Under the pieces are notes generated by a model, which worked only from the letters and a program-made list of their open reading frames with translations, was not told the DNA's origin and searched no databases. A DNA stretch of 21,295 bases, taken from contig CBFGWV010000052.1 of assembly GCA_965652545.1 (NCBI GenBank), positions 1 through 21,295 of the forward strand, written 5' to 3'. This DNA is from CBFGWV01 sp965652545 (lineage in GTDB: Bacteria > Pseudomonadota > Gammaproteobacteria > Competibacterales > Competibacteraceae). Made by a program: the position numbers and the translations under genes. Below, piece after piece: positions 1-5,664 of this stretch. Each line of letters opens with the position of its first letter. Within the stretch, counting starts at the first letter, position 1.

Positions 1-346
1 CTGGCAAGGGTAACTGTAGTCTATGGTTCTGGTGGGGTGTGACCCGCGTTCCTCGCATGGTGGCGTCGGTGGGCGTCAGGCGCCAGAACCCGCCCGGGAC
101 GAGCCGGTAGGTCGTGTTCTGACGCGCTGTTAATACATCCGTGTACGCTCGACGGCAGCATCCATGCTGCCGTCGGTCGGCCCACGACCTACCGGCTCGT
201 CCGCAGGCTCACAGCTGTGGCTGCCCAAGGCGAGAAGCGCGGGTAACCTCCGTGAGTTAATGCTGCCACAGCGAGGCCATTATGCTGATGGTTTCTCGAA
301 GCTGTGCGTGTTGGCTGTGTTATGCAACAAATGTAAGGGGCGTTGA
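1..346. other. Non-coding stretch rich in inverted repeats
   Basis: No convincing gene is visible here; the open frame at 164-346 has no ribosome binding site and no family resemblance. The stretch is dominated by inverted repeats: 8 bp arms at 25-32 and 83-90, a strong nested element at 97-202 (listed separately), and 8 bp arms at 214-221 and 265-272. The 8 bp pairs alone could be chance. AAGGGG at about 334-339 is the ribosome binding site of the gene that starts at 347. I see no clear sigma70 promoter. Confidence 0.5.
97..202. repeat. Nested inverted-repeat element (20 bp outer arms, hairpins inside)
   Basis: Positions 97-116 and 183-202 are perfect 20 bp reverse complements. Between them lie a perfect 12 bp stem with a 2-nt loop (150-161 with 164-175) and a 4 bp stem TACA/TGTA (133-144). 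Both inner hairpins carry ATCC at the tip followed by RTG. Arms of 20 bp within 110 bp are far beyond chance for a window of this size. There is no T-run, so it does not look like a plain intrinsic terminator. It could be a dispersed palindromic (REP/MITE-like) element or a structured RNA; the sequence alone does not decide. Confidence 0.75.
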
Positions 347-703
347 ATGATAGAAGAAACAGTAACTTTGTATAGGCCGACCGGCCCGAAAGAGCTGGAC
401 CTGGTCCGGCAGAGTGGCTTCAAGAGATGGCCGCCTCGTTTGCCGGGGCAGCCGATTTTTTATCCCGTTGCTAATGAGGGCTATGCTAAGCAAATTGCCA
501 CTCAATGGAACATCAAGGATAGTGGTGTGGGCTATGTCACTCGCTTCGAGGTTAAAAAATCCTTCATGGACCGTTATCAGGTGCAGCAGGTAGGTGGATC
601 AATTCATGCAGAGTGGTGGGTTCCAGCAGAGGAGCTAGAAGAGTTGAATGACAACATCGTCGGCATTATCGAGGTCATCGGTGAGTACCGTGCAGATGCA
701 TGA
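347..703 (+). CDS. Small protein of the 'ADP-ribosylation/crystallin J1' annotation family
   Basis: This encodes 118 residues. The pattern of an N-terminal VTLYRPTGPKEL, then PPRLPGQPIFYPV, GYVTRFEV, and a C-terminal EWWVPAEELEELNDNIVG matches, from memory, a family of about 115 residues usually labelled 'ADP-ribosylation/crystallin J1'. That label is inherited; I see no ADP-ribosyl-hydrolase motif and the real function is unknown. No signal peptide or membrane segment is visible. The ATG has a good ribosome binding site (AAGGGG, about 7 nt upstream). It is the first gene of an accessory patch with two toxin-antitoxin pairs, and its base composition is less GC-rich than the operons to the right, consistent with acquisition. 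Family members are often found among mobile or integron-borne genes, but no attC site is seen here. Confidence 0.8.
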   Translation: MIEETVTLYRPTGPKELDLVRQSGFKRWPPRLPGQPIFYPVANEGYAKQIATQWNIKDSGVGYVTRFEVKKSFMDRYQVQQVGGSIHAEWWVPAEELEELNDNIVGIIEVIGEYRADA

Positions 704-769
704 CTAGGCCTTTCTCGACGCATCTGGTCGGTCGAGTCGACGAGCGAGCGATCTTTCTTCCGCAGCGGA

Positions 770-797
770 GGTTGCAGAGCAGGTGGCTCGTGCAACC
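770..797 (+). terminator. Hairpin after the small 118-residue gene, possible weak terminator
   Basis: GGTTGCA at 770-776 pairs with TGCAACC at 791-797, and GAGC at 777-780 pairs with GCTC at 786-789 around a 5-nt loop, with one bulged base (790). It lies 67 bases after the stop codon at 703 and just before the antitoxin promoter, a natural place for a transcription stop. There is no T-run, so an intrinsic terminator is not established. Confidence 0.3.
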
Positions 798-819
798 GGA
801 CGGCTCACCACTCGATAGG

Positions 820-847
820 CTTGAGCAGACTTGAGTGATACTATAGT
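820..847 (+). promoter_or_regulatory. Promoter and putative autoregulatory operator of the Phd/ParE pair
   Basis: TTGAGC at 821-826 is a candidate -35 box and TATAGT at 842-847 a candidate -10 box, spaced 15 bp (short). CTTGAG occurs at 820-825 and again exactly 10 bp later at 830-835, with a third copy at 856-861 beside the start codon. The -10 box sits inside the perfect palindrome ACTATAGT (840-847). Antitoxins of this class, alone or with the toxin, normally repress their own promoter, so the repeats are plausible binding sites. This is inference from position and pattern. Confidence 0.4.
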
Positions 848-870
848 GGCACTTGCTTGAGGGTTGTCCG

Positions 871-1128
871 ATGAAAGTAGAGCTGGTAACTAATCTGAAG
901 CGCCAAGCGACTAAAATTCTTGCGGATTTGCACAAAAGCAAAGAGGCAGTTCTGATCACCGAACATGGCCAGCCGTCAGCCTATCTTGTCGATGTTCAGG
1001 ATTACGAATTTATGCAGCGCAGGTTGGCGCTGCTTGAGGGATTGTCCAAGGGAGAAAGGGCGGTTCTTGAGGGTAGGACGACCTCGCATGTACAAGCCAA
1101 GGAGCGGATGCAGAGGTGGCTGAAGTAG
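871..1128 (+). CDS. Type II antitoxin, Phd/YefM family
   Basis: This encodes 85 residues. The N-terminal half (VTNLKRQATKILADLHKSKEAVLITEHGQPSAYLV) is the Phd/YefM DNA-binding fold; ITEHGQPSAYLVD is its typical core. The C-terminal half (KERMQRWLK end) would wrap and neutralise the toxin. ATG at 871 is preferred over an in-frame TTG at 853 because GAGG at 859-862 sits 8 nt upstream and the protein then starts like the family. The toxin gene starts 11 nt before the last sense codon ends, so the two are translationally coupled. It is expected to repress the promoter just upstream. Confidence 0.9.
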   Translation: MKVELVTNLKRQATKILADLHKSKEAVLITEHGQPSAYLVDVQDYEFMQRRLALLEGLSKGERAVLEGRTTSHVQAKERMQRWLK

Positions 1129-1415
1129 TCTGGACAAATCCGGCGCTGGATCAGTTGGAAGAAATTGCAGAGTATATAGCCCTGGACAAGCCAGAGGCTG
1201 CTTCACGCCTTATGACGGTGATATTCTCAACTGTCGATCGCCTTGAGCGGTTTCCGGATTCTGGTCATGTGCCATCCGAGCTTCCCAATTCGATTTACCG
1301 GGAGCTGTGCATAGGCCCGTGTCGCATTTTCTACCGGCGCGAGGGCGGTATGGTTTTGATTGTTCATGTCATGCGCGAGGAAAGGCAACTGCGCAAGTTC
1401 CTTTTGGATGTTTGA
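1116..1415 (+). CDS. Type II toxin, RelE/ParE family
   Basis: This encodes 99 residues. VVWTNPALDQLEEIAEYIALDKPEAA, followed by RLERFPDSG, YRELCIGPCRIFYRRE and a C-terminal VMREERQLRKFLL, follows the ParE/RelE toxin fold (two N-terminal helices, then an antiparallel sheet). ParE-like members poison DNA gyrase and RelE-like members cut mRNA on the ribosome; the alignment by eye leans to ParE but does not settle the target. Start is GTG at 1116, overlapping the antitoxin reading frame (stop 1126-1128) by 13 bases, the usual arrangement for such pairs. The reading frame is intact, so the module could be active. Confidence 0.9.
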   Translation: MAEVVWTNPALDQLEEIAEYIALDKPEAASRLMTVIFSTVDRLERFPDSGHVPSELPNSIYRELCIGPCRIFYRREGGMVLIVHVMREERQLRKFLLDV

Positions 1416-1513
1416 ACTGGACAGCCAGTTTGCAATCTGTTGCACGCGATCAGCAGCTTGGGTGCGTGAATAGTGGCATTGATACAGTGAGGGATTCGCA
1501 TGGTGAAGGGGGC

Positions 1514-1691
1514 GTGTCCATAGTCGTTCGCTGCGCTACAGATTGAAGATCTGGAGAAACTCGTGCCGCTGTTTGACGCACAGGAGCTGTACGAGTCGCA
1601 AGGGTGGACGCGAATTGACGCGTTCCTCTACTACACTTTGGGCTGTAGGCACGACCAGCACTTCAGCCTACGGTGCGTTTCGCGGTCGTGA
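1514..1691 (+). pseudogene. Decayed GNAT acetyltransferase (frameshift plus internal deletion)
   Basis: From GTG 1514 the frame reads SIVVRCATD and stops at 1544-1546. One frame over, from 1545, it continues EDLEKLVPLFDA, the usual start of a GNAT N-acetyltransferase (VVRPATxxDLExLVPLFDA). Directly after this, at about 1580, the frame jumps to QELYESQGWTRIDAFLYYTL, which is the typical C-terminal end of the same family. The acetyl-CoA-binding centre, roughly 90-100 residues, is missing. A run-on reaches a stop at 1689-1691. An AAGGGGG sequence at 1506-1512 may be the old ribosome binding site. The reading as a remnant with an in-frame deletion rests on recognising both ends; the exact ancestral length is inferred. 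Confidence 0.7.
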
Positions 1692-1721
1692 GGATGCGAG
1701 ACGGTTCTTCTGAGGCTGCCG

Positions 1722-2150
1722 TCAGCCGCAAAGGAGCTCGGTTCTCAAGCCCTGGAAGCGCAGGAAGTCCCGGTCGAACGTGACGACCGAAGCCCCGTGC
1801 TCCAGTGCCAGTGCTGCCAGATGTGCGTCGTTGATGAGATTCCCCGCAGCCCCGGTCTGTCGCAGCAGACTGTCGAGAATGGACAAGTGGTCTACGTCCG
1901 GGTGCAGCCAGCGAACTGCTGGGGAATCGGTCAGTGATCGCAGCCAGTCGAGGGCTTGTTCACCGGTCAATGGGTTTGCGTTGATCCGGCCGTTAGTGAC
2001 GATGCGCAGGAACGCGAGCGCGACCAGGACACTGAGACCTAGCGTCTCGCTGCGCGCACGCGCCTGCTCCAGCCACTGCCGCGCCATGGCGTGGTGTGGG
2101 TGGTCGTTGGCGCAGGCGGCGATCAGTACATTTGCATCGACGAGCTTCAT
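1722..2150 (-). CDS. vapC: VapC-family toxin, PIN-domain ribonuclease
   Basis: This encodes 142 residues. The start MKLVDANVLIAA places the first PIN-domain aspartate at D5. Further acidic residues are D108 (INDAHLAALA) and D126/D128 (VTFDRDFLRF). The middle segment ALAFLRIVTNGRI is typical of the PIN subgroup whose second acidic position is not a clear glutamate. Such enzymes are Mg-dependent endoribonucleases, many cutting tRNA; the target here is unknown. The start ATG (2150-2148) overlaps the antitoxin stop as ATGA, so the two are translationally coupled. A longer frame up to 2270 exists but runs over the antitoxin gene. Confidence 0.92.
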   Translation of the reverse strand: MKLVDANVLIAACANDHPHHAMARQWLEQARARSETLGLSVLVALAFLRIVTNGRINANPLTGEQALDWLRSLTDSPAVRWLHPDVDHLSILDSLLRQTGAAGNLINDAHLAALALEHGASVVTFDRDFLRFQGLRTELLCG

Positions 2151-2407
2151 TTGCCCAGCGTCCGTTTGGCGGCCAGGGCGTCGTCCTCCAGTTCGCCAGC
2201 CGTTTGCAATGCCTTGATCACGGCCACGTCCGAGCGCGTGCCCAGCGCATAGGTGGGCAAGGGCTCGCAAACTTTGCTGGGGGTGGTGCCGGAGAGCCCG
2301 CGCCGGAGGGCATCGTTGACGACTTGCTTGAAAGGCTGCCCGCTCATCCGGGCTTCGCGCTTGAGTAGGGCGGCAATGTCGTCGTCCAATGTCAGAGTCG
2401 TACGCAT
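2147..2407 (-). CDS. vapB: VapB-type ribbon-helix-helix antitoxin
   Basis: This encodes 86 residues. MRTTLTLDDDIAALLKREARMSGQPFKQVVNDALRRGL is a classic ribbon-helix-helix DNA-binding segment (beta strand RTTLTLD, then two helices). The rest would bind and inhibit the downstream PIN toxin. No strong Shine-Dalgarno sequence precedes the ATG at 2407. The gene is first in the vapBC pair and overlaps vapC by 4 bp. Two near-identical palindromes upstream of the start are candidate operators for its own repression. Confidence 0.9.
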   Translation of the reverse strand: MRTTLTLDDDIAALLKREARMSGQPFKQVVNDALRRGLSGTTPSKVCEPLPTYALGTRSDVAVIKALQTAGELEDDALAAKRTLGK

Positions 2408-2412
2408 GCGAG

Positions 2413-2450
2413 CATCACGATGGCTTTAACAAAGCATCATGATGTCTATA
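2413..2450 (-). promoter_or_regulatory. vapBC promoter with paired palindromic operators
   Basis: CATCATGATG (2435-2444) is a perfect palindrome and CATCACGATG (2413-2422) differs from it at one base. They start exactly 22 bp apart, about two helical turns, so both would face the same side of the DNA. On the minus strand TATAGA (2450-2445) beside the first palindrome is a candidate -10 box; no convincing -35 box at standard spacing is seen. Ribbon-helix-helix antitoxins commonly bind paired palindromes, so this is a credible autoregulatory site, although the binding is inferred. Confidence 0.5.
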
Positions 2451-2580
2451 CTTGCTCTGACGGTCAAATTGATGGCCGGCCAGTAGTCGGTACGGTCTTG
2501 CCCTCCATGCCAAGACCCTCTAGCGTGACCCGCGTGCTGAGCACATCTGCTAAACCCTACGGTCAGCCTTGGAGTCGTTC

Positions 2581-3357
2581 ATGACCACAGTCGATCTCCA
2601 CACCCACAACGACGGCTCGCAGTCACGCCCGGTGCTTGTGATGGGGCATACGCTGGCGACGGACCACACGATGTGGGGGCCGCAGGTGGCGGCGTTCTCG
2701 AAGGACTATCATCTGGTGCGCCTCGATTTCCGCGGTCACGGGCGCAGCCCGGCGCCGGAGGGGGCGTACACGCTGGATGAGCTGGCCGACGATGTGATCG
2801 CGCTGATGGATCGCCTCGGCGTGCGCAGGGCGCATTACCTGGGCATCTCCATGGGCGGGATGATCGGCCAGGTGCTGGGTATCCGCTATCCCGAGCGTTT
2901 CGACAAACTGGTGCTGGCCAGCACCAGCAGCGAGCTGCCGTCGCAGGGCAGGGCGGCGTTCGATGAGCGCATCAAGACGGTCCGCGACGGCGGTATGGAA
3001 CCCCAGGTCGAGCCGACGCTGGGGCGATGGTTTACCGACGAATACCGTCAGCGTACGCCGGAGGTGGTCGAGCGCATCGCCTCGCTCATCCGCCGTACCC
3101 CGCCGGCGGGGTTCATCGGCTGGTGCGAGGCGATCAAGGGTCTGGACCTCACCGGCCGGCTTGGACGTATCAAGAACCCGACTCTGGTGTTGTCCGGAGC
3201 GGCCGACCCCAGTGCGCCGCCGGCGGCTGGTGAGGTGATCGCCAAGGCCATTCCGGGGGCGGATTTCCACGTCATCCCGGAAGTGAGGCATCAGGTGTCC
3301 ATCGAGGCTGCCGGCACTTTCAACCGTCTCGTGCTGGAGTTCCTCGCACGGGAATGA
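2581..3357 (+). CDS. Alpha/beta hydrolase, 3-oxoadipate enol-lactonase-like
   Basis: This encodes 258 residues with an alpha/beta-hydrolase layout. An oxyanion-hole region GHTLATDHTMW lies near 22-32, the nucleophile elbow is G-I-S-M-G with Ser90, the acid is Asp209 (SGAADPSAPP) and His237 (EVRHQVSIEA) completes the triad. The FRGHGRS and GARH-like C-terminal patterns resemble PcaD-type enol-lactonases, but no other beta-ketoadipate genes are nearby, so the substrate is unknown. ATG at 2581 is preferred over the start 12 bases earlier because GGAG (2571-2574) sits about 6 nt before it. A second hydrolase follows after 62 bases and may be co-transcribed. No signal peptide: cytoplasmic. Confidence 0.85.
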   Translation: MTTVDLHTHNDGSQSRPVLVMGHTLATDHTMWGPQVAAFSKDYHLVRLDFRGHGRSPAPEGAYTLDELADDVIALMDRLGVRRAHYLGISMGGMIGQVLGIRYPERFDKLVLASTSSELPSQGRAAFDERIKTVRDGGMEPQVEPTLGRWFTDEYRQRTPEVVERIASLIRRTPPAGFIGWCEAIKGLDLTGRLGRIKNPTLVLSGAADPSAPPAAGEVIAKAIPGADFHVIPEVRHQVSIEAAGTFNRLVLEFLARE

Positions 3358-3419
3358 CGTCGCGCAGTCCGGACATCTTGCGCTAGCCTCCAGACGAAAC
3401 GAAACCTGCGGAGGTTGCC

Positions 3420-4115
3420 GTGAGCTGGAAAACCGCGTATCGCTCGTTCTATTACCTGGATGCCCCGGAGCCCGACGACCCGGTGCTGTCGCAGTCGGAC
3501 ACGGCGCTGCTGTGCATCGACGTGCAGAACGTCTACACCAAACGCCCTGATCGCGGCACGCTGGATGAGGCCGGCAAGGCGGCCTACGATCGCTGGACGC
3601 CGTTTCATGAGCGGCTGGACGGCACGGTGATACCCACGGTTGCGCGCTTGCAGAAGGCGTTCCGCGGCGCGGGAATCGAAGTGCTCCACGCGCGTATCGC
3701 CTGCCACACCAAGGACGGGCGCGACCGCTCGCTGAGCCAGAAGAAGCCGGGGTTCAACAATGTCTTGCTGCCCAAGGACGAATGGGAGAGCCAGATCGTC
3801 CCGGCACTGGCCCCTGTCGGGGACGAGATCGTCGTCACCAAGACGACCGACTCGGCACTCACCGGCACCAACTTGCGGTTGATACTCCATAACCTGGGCA
3901 TCAAGCATGTGGTCTGCGCGGGGCTGTTCACGGATCAGTGTGTGGCATCGACGGTGCGCTCGCTGGCGGATGAGAGCTTCGATGTGTTGGTGATCGAGGA
4001 TGGCTGCGCGGCCGGTGTGGAGACCTTGCACCACCGCGAGTTGGAGATCATCAACATGATCTACTGCCACGTGCTGTCCGCGGACGAGCTTCTGGGCCTG
4101 ATGGGACTTGTTTGA
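3420..4115 (+). CDS. Isochorismatase-family cysteine hydrolase
   Basis: This encodes 231 residues. The D-K-C catalytic triad of the family is visible: Asp34 (LLCIDVQN), Lys141 (VVTKTTDSA) and Cys174 (GLFTDQCVASTVRS). Family members hydrolyse amides or vinyl ethers such as nicotinamide, biuret, ureidoacrylate or isochorismate; the substrate here cannot be read from sequence. The N-terminal 25 residues before the core are longer than in nicotinamidases. Start is GTG at 3420 with GGAGG about 6 nt upstream. It follows the alpha/beta hydrolase in the same direction, suggesting one transcript for breakdown of a small carbonyl or amide compound (inference). Confidence 0.88.
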   Translation: MSWKTAYRSFYYLDAPEPDDPVLSQSDTALLCIDVQNVYTKRPDRGTLDEAGKAAYDRWTPFHERLDGTVIPTVARLQKAFRGAGIEVLHARIACHTKDGRDRSLSQKKPGFNNVLLPKDEWESQIVPALAPVGDEIVVTKTTDSALTGTNLRLILHNLGIKHVVCAGLFTDQCVASTVRSLADESFDVLVIEDGCAAGVETLHHRELEIINMIYCHVLSADELLGLMGLV

Positions 4116-4254
4116 AGTGCTCCTGAATCTCTGAATCTTTCGGAGTAGCCCCGCTGCTGCATCGCGGCGAGACGCTTGCGTACGGTCGGGTGCGGTACCA
4201 TGACCGTTCCCGCCTGATGATCGAACGACCGATGCACTGTCCCCAGAGGTGTTT

Positions 4255-5157
4255 GTGAACGCTGCGAAGACGCGCAGTTTCGGCCGCGCGGCCGGTATCG
4301 CCTGCACGGCCGCTTCCGGCACCTTGCTGGCGACCATGGACGCCATCGGCAAACACCTCAGCACCGAGATGCCTGTCATGCAGGTGGTGTGGGCGCGCTA
4401 CGCTTTTCATGCGCTGGTGGTGCTGGCTGTGTTCGCAAGCCAGGCGGGGTTCGGGTTTTTGCGCACCAACGCGCCTTGGCTACAAGGCTTGCGGGCGTTG
4501 GCGATGTTCGTCGTCACCGCGTGCTTGTATACGGCGGTGCGCACCGTGCCGCTGGGTGACGCCACGGCCATTTTGTTTTTCGCCCCCGTGCTGGTGACCT
4601 TGCTGGCGGGGCTGGTGCTGGGCGAGTACGTCGGGCCGCGTCGGCTGGCGGCCGTGGTGGTGGGGTTTCTCGGTGTGCTGGTGATCATCCGTCCCGGGGT
4701 GCAGACGGTGCAACCGGAGTTGTTGCTGCCCTTGCTGGGGGCGGTGGCCTTGTCGATCTACTTCTTGACGACGCGTTATATCGGCGTGCGGGATACCGCA
4801 CGGACCAGCCTGTTCTACGCGGTGGCCGCCGGCTCGGTCGTCCTGACCCTGCTCGCGCCGGTGTACTGGCAATGGCCGAACCCCGGTCAGTGGGGGTTGA
4901 TGGTCACCATGGGCTTTCTGGGCGCCGGTGGCCATTTGCTGCTGATTCTGGCGTTCAGCCAGGTGCCGGCGGCGGTGCTGTCGCCGTTTCTCTACGCCCA
5001 GTTGTTGTCGGCGGTGGTGCTCAGCATCGCCGTGTTCGGCGATGTGCCCGATGCCGGCATGATCGCCGGCACCGTGATGCTGGTGGGAAGTGGCTTGTAT
5101 ATCTGGTATCGCGAGGTCATCCGTGGGGCCGGGCGCCGGGTGAAGGCGGGTAGTTGA
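4255..5157 (+). CDS. EamA/DMT-superfamily membrane transporter
   Basis: This encodes about 300 residues, highly hydrophobic, with about ten membrane segments arranged as two EamA repeats. The first repeat includes GTLLATMDAIGKHL, MQVVWARYAFHALV and a short loop VPLGDATAILFFAPVLVTLLAGLVLGE. The second carries SLFYAVAAGS and AAVLSPFLYAQLLSAVVLSIAVFGDVP. This matches the drug/metabolite transporter exporters (RhaT/YdcZ-like), which export metabolites or amino acids; the substrate is unknown. GTG at 4255 is chosen because AGAGG (4245-4249) is 5 nt upstream; an alternative GTG at 4249 overlaps that site. It stands 139 bases after the previous gene and converges with the DUF3617 gene 13 bases away. 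Confidence 0.87.
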   Translation: MNAAKTRSFGRAAGIACTAASGTLLATMDAIGKHLSTEMPVMQVVWARYAFHALVVLAVFASQAGFGFLRTNAPWLQGLRALAMFVVTACLYTAVRTVPLGDATAILFFAPVLVTLLAGLVLGEYVGPRRLAAVVVGFLGVLVIIRPGVQTVQPELLLPLLGAVALSIYFLTTRYIGVRDTARTSLFYAVAAGSVVLTLLAPVYWQWPNPGQWGLMVTMGFLGAGGHLLLILAFSQVPAAVLSPFLYAQLLSAVVLSIAVFGDVPDAGMIAGTVMLVGSGLYIWYREVIRGAGRRVKAGS

Positions 5158-5170
5158 GCCCCACAGACGC

Positions 5171-5581
5171 CTAACAATCGCCGACGCGCCGGCCTTTGTA
5201 CTCGTGTTTCATGGTCATGTTCATGCCCTGAACATTGCCGTGCAGGGTCATATGCCCGTTCATGCTGTCGCCGGAGAAGGCGATTTCCCCCTGAGCGTCC
5301 ATCGTGCCCCCCTGCTCCAGGGTGCAGTCCATGCGCCACTTCACGGTGTTGCCGGAGGTGTCGTTCTCCACCATCTGGCAGGCGATGCCCTGTTCGCTGG
5401 GCGGTTCGATGACCGCGTCCTCCGGTTTCATGCATTGGGTCTGGGTAAAAGTCTGCGGCTGGACGGGCATGCCTTCCATGGTCGCCGTCGTGGTCACTTC
5501 CCACCGCCCGGCCTGCATGTCCAGGGCGATTGCATTGCCGCTTGCCACTGCCATGGCGGCGGCGATGATCAGGTACTTCAT
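5171..5581 (-). CDS. Secreted Met-rich DUF3617-family protein
   Basis: This encodes 136 residues. A signal peptide is clear (KYLIIAAAMAVASGNAIA, cleavage near residue 19). The mature part starts LDMQAGRWEVTTTATMEGMP, with TQTQCMKPEDAV, the DUF3617 pattern; the family's function is unknown. Four cysteines (50, 68, 86, 136) could form two disulfides in the periplasm. Fourteen of 136 residues are methionine, including a cluster near 107-124 (MNGHM, GMNMTM) interspersed with histidines. ATG at 5581 has GGGGAG 5-6 nt upstream; a start 15 bases earlier lacks a site. It is divergent from the glycosyltransferase operon, with 83 bases between them. Confidence 0.82.
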   Translation of the reverse strand: MKYLIIAAAMAVASGNAIALDMQAGRWEVTTTATMEGMPVQPQTFTQTQCMKPEDAVIEPPSEQGIACQMVENDTSGNTVKWRMDCTLEQGGTMDAQGEIAFSGDSMNGHMTLHGNVQGMNMTMKHEYKGRRVGDC

Positions 5582-5664
5582 GGGTACTCCCCGCACGAAC
5601 GCGCTTTCTAGATCCTGCCGGGGACAATAGCAGACGCTGACAGGGTAGGGGATCGGCGCGGCAG

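Noticed and set aside
120..330. Possible integron attC sites around the accessory genes
   Set aside because: The gene types fit integron cassettes, but the GTT-containing sites found (for example near 128, 256 and 319) do not match the GTTRRRY/RYYYAAC cores in the paired arrangement an attC needs, and the two toxin-antitoxin modules lie on opposite strands.
2494..2517. 7 bp hairpin (2494-2500 with 2511-2517) before the alpha/beta hydrolase gene
   Set aside because: The stem is short with a 10-nt loop and no T-run; stems of this size are expected by chance.
3291..4379. Long minus-strand open frame of 362 codons opposite the isochorismatase gene
   Set aside because: It overlaps a well-supported gene with a visible catalytic triad, has Arg/His-rich low-complexity composition and no ribosome binding site. 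It is a GC-driven antisense shadow, as is the 371-codon frame at 19869-20984.
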